8,001 nucleotides of DNA, taken from contig JAGWJK010000159.1 in the NCBI GenBank assembly GCA_028865845.1, positions 1 through 8,001 on the forward strand, read 5' to 3'. Source of the stretch: Rhizobiaceae bacterium. GTDB lineage: Bacteria > Pseudomonadota > Alphaproteobacteria > Rhizobiales > Rhizobiaceae. Shown piece by piece: positions 1-6,791 of this stretch. Positions within the stretch are counted from its first letter, which is position 1, and every line of letters begins with the position of its first letter. The position numbers and the translations under genes were made by a program. Below the pieces are notes generated by a model that was not told the origin of the DNA, ran no database searches, and saw only the letters and a program-made list of their open reading frames with translations.

Positions 1-817
1 CGACAAAAATCGCGACGACCACGGAAGCAGCGGTGATCGTCAGATTGTACCAGAGCTTGCGCATCGGCTTCACGAACGCCCAACGATAGGCGCCCGTCAT
101 CAGGATGCTGTCAGTGGTATCCATCAACGACATGCCGGCGGTAAAAAGCGCGGGACAAACGAGGATCGTCCAAAACGACATGCCTTGTGCGGCCTGCGCG
201 GCGGAGATGCCGAGCAGCCCGATTTCGGTGGCCGTGTCGAAACCCAGCCCAAAGAGGAAGCCGATCGGGTACATATGCCAGGAGCGCGTCACCACGTCGA
301 ACATCGGGCGAAACAGGCGCGCCAGCGCTCCGCCACTAGCCAAGAGGGCGTCGATATGCTCATCGAGTATCCGTTCGCCTCGGCGTGCTCGGTTGAAAGA
401 CGACCAGATGCCTTTCAGGATGAATAGGTTGGCAACACCGATGGCGAGAAGGAAGACCGCGGAAACCGACGTGCCGATGATGCCGCCAATGTCGTGAAAT
501 GCGTCAAATTGCGTCTGCATCGCAGCCGATGTCGCGGCGATGAAGAGCGAGGCGATCACGACGATCGTCGAATGGCCGAGCGAGAAGAAGAAACCGACGG
601 CATGCGGCGATCGCTTCTGCTGCATGAGCTTGCGGACGACATTGTCGATGGCCGCAATATGATCCGCGTCGAAAGCATGCCGAAGCCCGAACATATAGGC
701 AAGCAAGGCGGTGCCGAGCAATGCCGGCCGGCCGGAAAATGCGAACCATGCCCACAGCCACGCTCCGGCATTCATCGCTGCCAGCAGAACATAGGTGAGC
801 GCAACTTTGTGTCTCAA
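1..817 (-). CDS. NiCoT-family nickel/cobalt permease, C-terminus cut by the window edge
   Basis: Inner-membrane secondary transporter for Ni2+ and/or Co2+ uptake. Translating the minus strand gives 272 residues before the left edge. The family usually has about 330-370 with eight membrane helices, so roughly the last quarter is missing. Visible family signatures are RHAFDADHI (residues 46-54; His47, Asp50, Asp52, His53), the metal-binding signature of helix II; GFFFSLGHSTIV (75-86); LGFDTATEI (191-199); and LFTAGMSLMDTTD (224-236). Helix I holds an Asn (residue 16) and Trp-rich segment. The chosen start is TTG at 817: an in-frame TAA lies only six codons upstream, and this start keeps all of helix I, whereas the first ATG (775) would cut into it. 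The ribosome site before TTG is weak. Nickel versus cobalt preference cannot be read safely. No B12 riboswitch box is recognisable in the 112-bp leader. The family call is very secure; the start is less so. Confidence 0.93.
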   Translation of the reverse strand, partial: MRHKVALTYVLLAAMNAGAWLWAWFAFSGRPALLGTALLAYMFGLRHAFDADHIAAIDNVVRKLMQQKRSPHAVGFFFSLGHSTIVVIASLFIAATSAAMQTQFDAFHDIGGIIGTSVSAVFLLAIGVANLFILKGIWSSFNRARRGERILDEHIDALLASGGALARLFRPMFDVVTRSWHMYPIGFLFGLGFDTATEIGLLGISAAQAAQGMSFWTILVCPALFTAGMSLMDTTDSILMTGAYRWAFVKPMRKLWYNLTITAASVVVAIFV

Positions 818-887
818 GGAGATAATCCGTCTTTATGGGCTCGAGAGCGCGGTTGCCGAATTTGCGAGGATATCGGCCGGTCGAAAG

Positions 888-917
888 CCGCAGAGGACCC
901 GCAAGGGTACTCCGCGG
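888..917 (-). terminator. 13-bp imperfect hairpin between DUF4331 and permease genes
   Basis: Two 13-base arms with two mismatches flank a 4-base loop (gcaa on the plus strand, TTGC in minus-strand RNA). The hairpin starts 13 bases after the DUF4331 stop and ends 71 bases before the permease TTG. Only a short CTTTC pyrimidine stretch follows on the minus strand, so it is a weak intrinsic terminator at best. It could instead be a structured permease leader or a stabiliser of the upstream message. Confidence 0.35.
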
Positions 918-929
918 CCCCGCCGCCCG

Positions 930-1964
930 TCACTCTGCGGCCGGCACGTAGGGGAACGTCTTCGATGGCTTGCGTGTGACGGACTCCTTGCCGATCCCAA
1001 GGCTCACGGGCGTATTTGCGGCAATGGTGAACATGACATCGGGCGCGTTGTCGGTCAGCGAGCGCCCATTCCACCGCGCAAAACCGAAGGTGGCTGGTGT
1101 CCCCACCTCGTAAGGCAGAATATTGGGAAAGAACCGATGGGCGATGGCGCCCGCATGCGCCTCCGGATCCTCGGACGTGCCGTAAGCGGAAATGACCCTG
1201 GCAATCGCGGCAGTCATCGCCGCCCCATAGATTGCGAAATCGTCCGACGGCTGGCCCGCATTAAGTCTGTTACCGAGGTCCTCGTTGAATTGTGTGAACA
1301 GAGGATGGATCATCGGCAGGCCGACCAGGTTGATTGACCGCCATCCGCCGGCATCCGTGGCAAGCGTTGCAACCGCCCAGACGCCGATATATCGATCCTC
1401 CGACGCGGCCGGCAGCAGAACGTCGTCTGGCACTTCGAGCACGATCGAATAGACCGTGTGATCGGCAAAGAGGTTTCTGGCCCGACTGGCATCCCAGCCG
1501 GAAAGATCAATAGTCGTTCCATCCTCGAAGGCGTGACCGACAGCGTGCAGGACGTCGGGCTCGATCCAGAACGGATCGCCAGCCTTGCCCGCCCACAAGC
1601 GCAGACCGGAGGACATGGAAGCGACTTCGTCGGTTGCCCCGTGCAGCAGTTGCGTTCCCAGGGCATCCGGATCAACCGCATCCGAACCGTCAATGCGTGA
1701 AAGCGTGTAGCGCTGCCGACCCTTGTCATCGCGCTCATCGAATTTGAGGCGAAACGTGATGTCCTCAATGGCGTCGCCGTTCAGATCGATCTTGAACTCG
1801 TACATGCCTTCAGGATGGTAGCCAGGTGCAGGGATCGGCCCCGCGATCGAATGACAGACGTTGATGGCGAAGACAGTGCCAATCTCACCCCGAAATGCGT
1901 AGAGATCGGTAATGTCGAGGCGGATGTCCTGACGGGCTATGGGTGAATCCAGGTGATGGGACAT
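930..1964 (-). CDS. DUF4331 family protein, function unknown
   Basis: A 344-residue protein without signal peptide or membrane helices, so probably cytoplasmic. It belongs to the DUF4331 family by its N-terminal SHHLDSP (2-8) followed by DITDLYAF (18-24), by DHTVYSIVLEVP (168-179) and GNRLNAG (231-237), and by the C-terminal NGRSLTDNAPDVMF (299-312). Members of the family have no established biochemical role. A DLNGDAIED segment (60-68) has the acidic spacing of a calcium loop (Asp60, Asn62, Asp64, Asp68), so metal binding is possible but unproven. The start is the ATG at 1964, preceded by GGAAG six bases upstream inside the palindrome GGAAGCTTCC. It lies 112 bp downstream of the hydrolase gene, with a strong hairpin between them. 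It may be co-transcribed with the hydrolase if that hairpin does not terminate. Family assignment is firm; function is not. Confidence 0.88.
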   Translation of the reverse strand: MSHHLDSPIARQDIRLDITDLYAFRGEIGTVFAINVCHSIAGPIPAPGYHPEGMYEFKIDLNGDAIEDITFRLKFDERDDKGRQRYTLSRIDGSDAVDPDALGTQLLHGATDEVASMSSGLRLWAGKAGDPFWIEPDVLHAVGHAFEDGTTIDLSGWDASRARNLFADHTVYSIVLEVPDDVLLPAASEDRYIGVWAVATLATDAGGWRSINLVGLPMIHPLFTQFNEDLGNRLNAGQPSDDFAIYGAAMTAAIARVISAYGTSEDPEAHAGAIAHRFFPNILPYEVGTPATFGFARWNGRSLTDNAPDVMFTIAANTPVSLGIGKESVTRKPSKTFPYVPAAE

Positions 1965-2029
1965 GGGAAGCTTCCGAATATGTTGGAAAACGAAGACGAA
2001 GCCGGCAGCGGCATCTCGTGGGGAGCCCG

Positions 2030-2054
2030 CATGCCGGCGACCGCCGCCGGCATG
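2030..2054 (-). terminator. Perfect 10-bp hairpin after the hydrolase gene
   Basis: A 10-bp perfect GC-rich stem (arm CATGCCGGCG and its complement) encloses a 5-base loop, starting 22 bases past the hydrolase stop. No T-run follows on the minus strand, so it is not a classical intrinsic terminator. It may act as a 3' stabiliser of the hydrolase message, a partial terminator or attenuator before the DUF4331 gene, or a REP-like element. The structure is directly visible; its role is inferred. Confidence 0.45.
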
Positions 2055-2076
2055 GCGCCGTTGACTGCTTGAGAGC

Positions 2077-3114
2077 TTACTGAGCCAGATGATCCCGGAT
2101 GCCGTCGCTCGCCTGTTCGATCGCGGCCTTCACACCCGGAACGTCATGAATGGCGTTGAGAAGGACAAAATCGTGGATCATGCCGTTGTAGCGCACGGCA
2201 GTGACCTCGACGCCGGCCTCCTTCAGCTTGCGGGCATAGGCTTCGCCTTCGTCGCGAAGCGGATCGTTTTCCGACGTGATGACCAGCGCCGGCGGAAGGC
2301 CCTTCAGCTCATCCTCGCTTGCACGAACGGGCGAAACATAGGGGTTGTCGCGCGTCTTCTGATCCGGAGCATAAAGATCCCAGCCATATTTCATGAAGTC
2401 TCTCGCCAGGAAACGGCCGGTCCCATAGTTGTGATAGGAGGCAGTATCGACACTCGCGTCGGTGGCTGGGATCATCAGCACCTGATAGCTGATCTTCGGA
2501 CCGCTGCGATCCTTCGCCATCAAGGTCAAGGCTGCCGTCATGTCGCCCCCCACCGAGTTGCCGGCAATGGCGATGCGCGAGCCATCGGCACCGAATTCGC
2601 CGGCATGCGATGCCGACCAGGTCAGCGCCGCATAGCTCTGGTCGAGCTGTGTCGGATATTTAGCCTCGGGCAATGGGGTATATTCGACGAAAACGCCGAT
2701 CTGCCCCGAGCCGACGACGAGGTCCCGCAACAGCCGCTGATGGTTCTCGAAATTGCCGACGATCCAGACGCCACCGTGAACGAAGAAGAGGATGCCCGGT
2801 TTGCCGGTCACATGCTCCGGCGTCATGATATAAATCTTCACGCTCTGGCCGTCCTGGGTGATCGTCTTTTCGACGGTCGTGACGCCGGACATGTCGACGG
2901 GCGTCTTGTTTTGCAGGCCGGTCAGGATGTCCTGAGGCTTCGGTTGCGGCAGCTTCCAGAACGGGCTGCTGTCCTTGTTCAGCTCCGTCAGAAACGAACG
3001 AATTTGCGGATCGATGTTCGGATCGGTCGACGGGTCTTTCGGAGCGGCATGTGCCATCTGCGCGGTCAGCACAATCCCCGCGGCGAGGCCAGCGATTCTG
3101 ACAAAAGATTTCAT
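2077..3114 (-). CDS. Exported alpha/beta hydrolase, HSL (family IV) esterase type
   Basis: A 345-residue serine hydrolase predicted to cleave carboxyl esters, acting outside the cytoplasm. The N-terminus is a clear Sec signal peptide: MKSFVR, a hydrophobic core, then cleavage after AHA (about residue 23). The oxyanion motif HGGVW lies at 113-117, the nucleophile Ser187 in GNSVGG (185-190), the acid Asp284 in SENDPLRDEG, and the base His314 in GMIHDF. The usual family IV elbow is GDSAGG, so Asn186 and Val188 depart from it, but the catalytic triad is complete. The ATG at 3114 is chosen over an upstream in-frame ATG at 3267 because it begins the signal peptide and has AGGA eight bases upstream; the extra 51 residues are Arg/Gln-rich and look non-coding. 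The gene sits between a cyclase gene and a DUF4331 gene. The substrate cannot be deduced; a lipase-like or lactone-hydrolysing role is possible. Confidence 0.9.
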   Translation of the reverse strand: MKSFVRIAGLAAGIVLTAQMAHAAPKDPSTDPNIDPQIRSFLTELNKDSSPFWKLPQPKPQDILTGLQNKTPVDMSGVTTVEKTITQDGQSVKIYIMTPEHVTGKPGILFFVHGGVWIVGNFENHQRLLRDLVVGSGQIGVFVEYTPLPEAKYPTQLDQSYAALTWSASHAGEFGADGSRIAIAGNSVGGDMTAALTLMAKDRSGPKISYQVLMIPATDASVDTASYHNYGTGRFLARDFMKYGWDLYAPDQKTRDNPYVSPVRASEDELKGLPPALVITSENDPLRDEGEAYARKLKEAGVEVTAVRYNGMIHDFVLLNAIHDVPGVKAAIEQASDGIRDHLAQ

Positions 3115-3150
3115 GAGTTCATTCCTGTGATTGGGAGCGATACGCATCAG

Positions 3151-3167
3151 AGCGCCGGCGCGGCGCT
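3151..3167 (-). repeat. Short GC-rich hairpin in the hydrolase leader
   Basis: A 6-bp perfect stem (AGCGCC/GGCGCT) with a 5-base loop lies 37 bases upstream of the hydrolase ATG, between it and the TTGACA hexamer. If transcribed it would form a leader hairpin. The short stem could arise by chance in GC-rich DNA. Confidence 0.25.
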
Positions 3168-3185
3168 GCTTACGGCGGCAATATG

Positions 3186-3191
3186 TGTCAA
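3186..3191 (-). promoter_or_regulatory. Possible -35 hexamer upstream of the hydrolase gene
   Basis: The minus strand reads CTTGACA 72 bases before the hydrolase ATG, an exact match to the sigma-70-type -35 consensus used in rhizobia. At 16-18 bases downstream the sequence is GC-rich and has no convincing -10. This is a candidate only; it suggests that the hydrolase (with or without DUF4331) has its own promoter. Confidence 0.28.
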
Positions 3192-3250
3192 GCGCTCGCG
3201 GCAGTCGCAGCCGAGCTTGCCGTTGTTTTGATCGATCTTGCTGATGCGCC

Positions 3251-3270
3251 GCGATGCTGCAGGACATCGC
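3251..3270. repeat. Dyad in the cyclase-hydrolase gap
   Basis: GCGATG and CATCGC are perfect inverted arms around an 8-base centre that contains CTGCAG. The dyad lies 23 bases past the cyclase stop and about 60 bases upstream of the TTGACA hexamer. It fits an operator for the hydrolase or a weak 3' hairpin of the cyclase message. No T-run follows. Confidence 0.25.
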
Positions 3271-3293
3271 ATGCCGGGTGGCGATCGCTGTCT

Positions 3294-4121
3294 TCAGCCG
3301 ATGCGGTTACGCGTCCAATCGCAGTAGAAGGCGCGTAGTGGCTTCGGGAAGCCTTTCAGCCGACGGCGAGTTGTGGTGAAAATATCGCCGGCGCCATATT
3401 CGCGCTGAATATTTTCCGAGGCGAGGATCTGGTCGCTGGCGGCAGCGGCGCACAATCGCGCCGCGAGTTGCACCGTCGCACCGAACAGGTCGTTGCTGTC
3501 CTCGACAGGCTCGCCGCAGTCCAATCCGATGCGGATGTGGATAGGCTCGGAGCTTCCCTGGTTGTAGCGCTCGAATTCCTGCTGGATCGCTCTTGCGCAA
3601 TCGACCGCCGCCACCGCCGATGCGAAGGCCGCCATGATGCCGTCACCGGTGTGCTTGACCTCGCGGCCCGAATATTTGCCGAGGCACCTTTCAACGATGG
3701 CGTCGTGCGCCCTGATCAGCTCCATCGCCATCCGGTCGCCGAGGCGCGATGTCATCTGGGTCGAGCCGACCATGTCCGTGAACAGGATTGCCCGGTGGCC
3801 GGAATCCACATTCGGAGAGACGGACTGTCCAGGTGCCGGATCGGGATCGTGAATGCGGCCGAGAAATGCCTCGACAGCCGAAAGCGCAACCTCGACTACC
3901 TCGCCGGCGATGAAACCATGCGCTTCGCAGTGCACCTGCTCAGCGGTTTCCTTGTCCGGTGCGTCAACCAGGCAAAACGCCGTCCCGCGCTGCTGGTCGA
4001 ACCAATAGGTGAGAAACTTGACCCCGTAACGATCCTGTATATCCAGATCCCGACGATGCGCCTCGGCAACCTCAGCAGCCGAGGTGCCGGCGAGATCATG
4101 CCGGTCCATGAAGATAGGCAT
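3294..4121 (-). CDS. Class III adenylate/guanylate cyclase with N-terminal DUF4242 domain
   Basis: A 275-residue soluble protein predicted to make cAMP (or cGMP) from ATP (or GTP). Residues 1-89 match DUF4242 (FMDRHDL, AEAHRRDL, YGVKFLTYWFDQQRGTAFCLVDAP, VHCEAHGF, EAFLGRI), a small ferredoxin-like domain family that includes the Streptomyces nickel-binding protein SCO4226. His8, His22, His64, Cys65 and His68 are possible ligands. After a Pro-rich linker (about 92-106) comes the cyclase domain, with metal-binding Asp116 in LFTDMVGST and Asp160 in HTGDG. Lys156 and Asp211 (NDLFG) suit adenine recognition. The transition-state Arg222 is present, but the usual Asn of VNLAAR is Gln218. The ATG at 4121 is chosen over the GTG at 4127 because GGGGGAGG lies five bases before the ATG and abuts the GTG. 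The gene follows the c-di-GMP gene by 121 bp. Whether the N-terminal domain senses metal is inference. Confidence 0.9.
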   Translation of the reverse strand: MPIFMDRHDLAGTSAAEVAEAHRRDLDIQDRYGVKFLTYWFDQQRGTAFCLVDAPDKETAEQVHCEAHGFIAGEVVEVALSAVEAFLGRIHDPDPAPGQSVSPNVDSGHRAILFTDMVGSTQMTSRLGDRMAMELIRAHDAIVERCLGKYSGREVKHTGDGIMAAFASAVAAVDCARAIQQEFERYNQGSSEPIHIRIGLDCGEPVEDSNDLFGATVQLAARLCAAAASDQILASENIQREYGAGDIFTTTRRRLKGFPKPLRAFYCDWTRNRIG

Positions 4122-4126
4122 CGCCA

Positions 4127-4134
4127 CCTCCCCC
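4127..4134 (-). promoter_or_regulatory. Ribosome binding site deciding the cyclase start
   Basis: GGGGGAGG on the minus strand sits five bases before the ATG at 4121 and directly against the in-frame GTG at 4127. This makes the shorter start, MPIFMDRHDL, the better one and gives the usual DUF4242 N-terminus. Confidence 0.75.
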
Positions 4135-4167
4135 AGAGATGCGCCGCTCGTCTTCCGGCCATCTTAA

Positions 4168-4182
4168 AGCGGCAGCCCCGCT
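4168..4182 (-). terminator. Weak hairpin after the GGDEF-EAL gene
   Basis: In the 121-bp gap before the cyclase gene, a 5-bp stem (AGCGG/CCGCT) with a 5-base loop is followed on the minus strand by TTAAG. It resembles a minimal intrinsic terminator, but the stem is short and the T-run is only two more bases, so read-through into the cyclase gene is likely. Confidence 0.2.
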
Positions 4183-4242
4183 ACGTCCATCTTTGGAATT
4201 GTCCGGGAGACAGGAAGCCGATCGGCGACGCTACCGGCCGTG

Positions 4243-6519
4243 TCACCGCTGCAGGAAAGACAGGCAAATCCCGCCATCTTCCCGGAGCATGCGACTGAAT
4301 TGCTTTTCAGCGACAGGCCGGCCGCAAAGATAGCCCTGGATCTCCCTGCACCCGCTTTCGACCAGGAAATGGGCCTGTTCGTCTGTTTCCACGCCCTCCG
4401 CAATCACCTCCAGCCCCAGTTTTTGGGCAAGGGAAATGATGGCGACAGTGATTGCCATGTCATCGGCGTCGTCGGGAATGTCGGCGATGAACGAACGATC
4501 GATCTTCAGGCGCGACAACGGAAATCTCTTCAGCGTGCTCAGGCTCGAATAGCCCGTTCCAAAATCGTCGATCGCAAGGTTTACTCCAAGTTCCTCCAGC
4601 TCGTGCATTCTGGCAATCGAACCGGCGAGATCTTTCATGATCAGGCTCTCGGTGATCTCGAGCTCAAGCCATGTGGCATCGAGCCCGCAATCGCCCAATG
4701 CTGTGGCGACCGCCTCGATCAGCCGCTTCTCCTGAAACTGCCGGGCAGAGACGTTGACGCTGATCCTGATCGGCTCGAAACCCTTGTCCTGCCAGGCCTT
4801 CGCCTGCTTGCAAGCCGTGCGAAGCACCCAATCGCCGATCGGCACGATCAGGCCTGTTTCCTCGGCAAGTCCGATGAAATCCCCCGGGAACACCAGTCCC
4901 TCGCTTGGATGGTTCCAGCGGATCAGCGCTTCTGCGCCCACGATCCTGCCTGTCTGGGCGTCGACCTGGGGTTGGTAGTGCAGCACGAACTCGTCGCGAA
5001 GCAGTGCCTGCCGAAGCTCATCGGTTCGCGAAAGCTTCCGTCGGACGCCCGCCGTCATCTCGGACGTAAACAAAGCCATCCCGTCGCGGCCGAGTTCCTT
5101 TGCGCGGTACATCGCCATGTCGGCGCAGGCGAGCAGTTCTCCCGCCGTTTTGCCATGGCTCGGATATGTTGCGACCCCGATGCTGCATGTCACCCGCAAT
5201 TCGATATCATCGAGCACGATCGCGCGTGCGACGGCTTCCTTGACAGCGGACAACCGGTCGAGATGGCTGTCGGGATCCATGTGCTCGAGGATGATCACGA
5301 ATTCGTCGCCGCCGATCCTCGCAAGAGAGCCGCTGTCGTTCGTCAACTCGGAGATTCTGCTGGCCACGATCTTCAACAACTGGTCGCCGACGGAATGACC
5401 GAGGCTGTCGTTGACGAGCTTGAAATTATCGAGATCAAGGAATGCCAGCGCAACTTCCTCGCCATTGGCATCGGCAGTCAGCATCGCCGATGTCAGTTTT
5501 CGATCGAGGAGCGCGCGGTTCGCCAAACCGGTGAGGGGGTCGTGATCGGCGAGAAAACCGATCCGAGCTTCGGCGCGATGACGACCGATCGCTATTCCTG
5601 CCATATGCACCGCGATCGAAACGAAGGCGGCAAAATCCTTCTGACGCGAAGCACTCTCCGGTGCGTGGAGGGCAAGCAGGCCTTCCATTTGGCCGTCGAC
5701 GTCGGAAATTGCCAGGCATTCACATTGATGTTCCGTTTCAGCAAGGCCGGCTTGCTCGAAGGCGAGCGCCAAAGCAGCCGCAGCGGCCCCGGTATCAGCC
5801 GGAACGGCCCGGGTGAAAGCGGCATCTGCACGCCTGCGATAGGCCTGCTTCAGAGTCGGCGCAGCGATGAGCCGCAATCCCCGCGGATCAGGATTGACCA
5901 CAAAAAACGCTGCGTGCACACACGCCGCAAACCCCTCGATCATGCGGGCCAGCTGTTCGAGGAAATCGGAAAGCGGCATGCCGCGCGCGATCATTTCGAG
6001 AAGGTCGGACTGGGCGCGCGCCAGCCGCTCCGTCGATTTCTGCGCGGTGATGTCACGGGAAATACCGACTATGCCGACGATTTTTCCGGACGCATCCCTC
6101 CAGGGAACCCGCGTGATCATCAGCCATCGCTCGCCCTCTCCGCGAAATGCCAGTTCCTCGGCGCCGAAGTGAGGCTCCCCGGTTTCGGCGACACGGCGTT
6201 CAACGTCCGTGGCGATCTGAGCGACATGATCAGGCAGGAAATCGAAATCGGTTCGACCGACCAATTCCCTCAGATGGGATAGGCCGTTATTGGCGACAAC
6301 CGCCTGATTGGCGAACAGGAAGTGACCGTCGAGATCCTTGGCGTAGATGTAATCCGGAATCTGGTTGACCATTTTCTCGAGCCAGGACTGGCGTTCGACC
6401 AGATCAGCTCCCGAATAAGGGTCCTTCGACTTTCCGCGCGACATGGCTTCATGCGAGGCCAGATCGACCTCGGGAAGCAAGATCGGCAGTTTGCCATTCA
6501 CAGTGACGCCTTTAGTCAA
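4243..6519 (-). CDS. PAS-GAF-like-GGDEF-EAL cyclic di-GMP synthase/phosphodiesterase
   Basis: A 758-residue protein with no membrane helix, so a cytoplasmic sensor-enzyme for c-di-GMP. A PAS domain (about 46-160, ending in GISRDIT) is followed by a poorly conserved GAF-like region (about 175-315), a GGDEF domain (about 322-485; HDPLTGLANR 326-335, GGDEF 403-407) and an EAL domain (about 500-745). EAL catalytic positions are all present: EALIRW (530-535), Asn589, Glu621, DDFGTG (651-656), Lys672, Glu708 and Gln728. Both activities are thus possible. The RxxD inhibitory site expected just before GGDEF is absent (NDSG instead), so product inhibition is unlikely. The start is TTG at 6519, with GAGGAA five bases upstream; the in-frame ATG at 6444 lacks a ribosome site. 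In nature the net direction is set by the PAS/GAF input, whose ligand cannot be read here. The adjoining downstream gene is a nucleotide cyclase. Confidence 0.96.
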   Translation of the reverse strand: MTKGVTVNGKLPILLPEVDLASHEAMSRGKSKDPYSGADLVERQSWLEKMVNQIPDYIYAKDLDGHFLFANQAVVANNGLSHLRELVGRTDFDFLPDHVAQIATDVERRVAETGEPHFGAEELAFRGEGERWLMITRVPWRDASGKIVGIVGISRDITAQKSTERLARAQSDLLEMIARGMPLSDFLEQLARMIEGFAACVHAAFFVVNPDPRGLRLIAAPTLKQAYRRRADAAFTRAVPADTGAAAAALALAFEQAGLAETEHQCECLAISDVDGQMEGLLALHAPESASRQKDFAAFVSIAVHMAGIAIGRHRAEARIGFLADHDPLTGLANRALLDRKLTSAMLTADANGEEVALAFLDLDNFKLVNDSLGHSVGDQLLKIVASRISELTNDSGSLARIGGDEFVIILEHMDPDSHLDRLSAVKEAVARAIVLDDIELRVTCSIGVATYPSHGKTAGELLACADMAMYRAKELGRDGMALFTSEMTAGVRRKLSRTDELRQALLRDEFVLHYQPQVDAQTGRIVGAEALIRWNHPSEGLVFPGDFIGLAEETGLIVPIGDWVLRTACKQAKAWQDKGFEPIRISVNVSARQFQEKRLIEAVATALGDCGLDATWLELEITESLIMKDLAGSIARMHELEELGVNLAIDDFGTGYSSLSTLKRFPLSRLKIDRSFIADIPDDADDMAITVAIISLAQKLGLEVIAEGVETDEQAHFLVESGCREIQGYLCGRPVAEKQFSRMLREDGGICLSFLQR

Positions 6520-6791
6520 ACGGGTTCCTCGGAACAGGTGTGGAAGATCATCCTCTCTCTCGGAAGTTATGCCCGGGTGAATGTGAATTCATCGCTAAGA
6601 CGAAGTTGTGGTCACGGTAAACGAGCCGTTAAAAGAGCTTTTCGCGACGCGCCGGCAAGACGCAATCAACACCAAAGCAGGCGCACATCCGCATGGAATC
6701 TACGCGGCATCGACATCAACATTCGATGCACGGAGCTTGCACCATAACATCTGCACAGCGGGCGCGATATGGCCGATCCGGGCGCGCCGGT
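6520..6791. other. Intergenic region, 272 bp, with no gene supported
   Basis: This gap separates the aldo/keto reductase stop from the GGDEF-EAL TTG. It is less GC-rich near its centre (for example AAAAGAGCTTTT around 6631) and is the natural place for the GGDEF-EAL promoter. I find no convincing -35/-10 pair and no strong hairpin with a T-run for the reductase. Short open frames here lack ribosome sites and coding character. Confidence 0.5.
6525..6530 (-). promoter_or_regulatory. Ribosome binding site supporting a TTG start
   Basis: GAGGAA lies five bases upstream of the TTG at 6519. No comparable site precedes the in-frame GTG at 6501 or the ATG at 6444, which supports TTG as the start of the GGDEF-EAL gene. 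Confidence 0.6.

Noticed and set aside
818..929. Cobalamin riboswitch or nickel-repressor site in the permease leader
   Set aside because: I looked for B12-box-like sequence and for a long nickel-repressor dyad. Only the 888-917 hairpin is present, which does not match either.
2089..3231. A 380-codon plus-strand open frame opposite the hydrolase gene
   Set aside because: No motif is visible and it mirrors the codon pattern of the hydrolase. The minus strand has a signal peptide and a full catalytic triad.
3115..3267. N-terminal extension of the hydrolase to the ATG at 3267
   Set aside because: The extra 51 residues are basic and low in coding character, and would bury the signal peptide. 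The ATG at 3114 has a ribosome site.
4240..6282. A 680-codon open frame on the plus strand opposite the GGDEF-EAL gene
   Set aside because: It is an antisense shadow of a clearly coding high-GC gene. The translation shows no recognisable domain, while the minus strand gives complete PAS, GGDEF and EAL motifs.
6627..6642. AAAAGAGCTTTT as a hairpin terminator for the reductase
   Set aside because: The two-base centre cannot form a loop, and the site lies about 150 bp past the reductase stop without a GC-rich stem.
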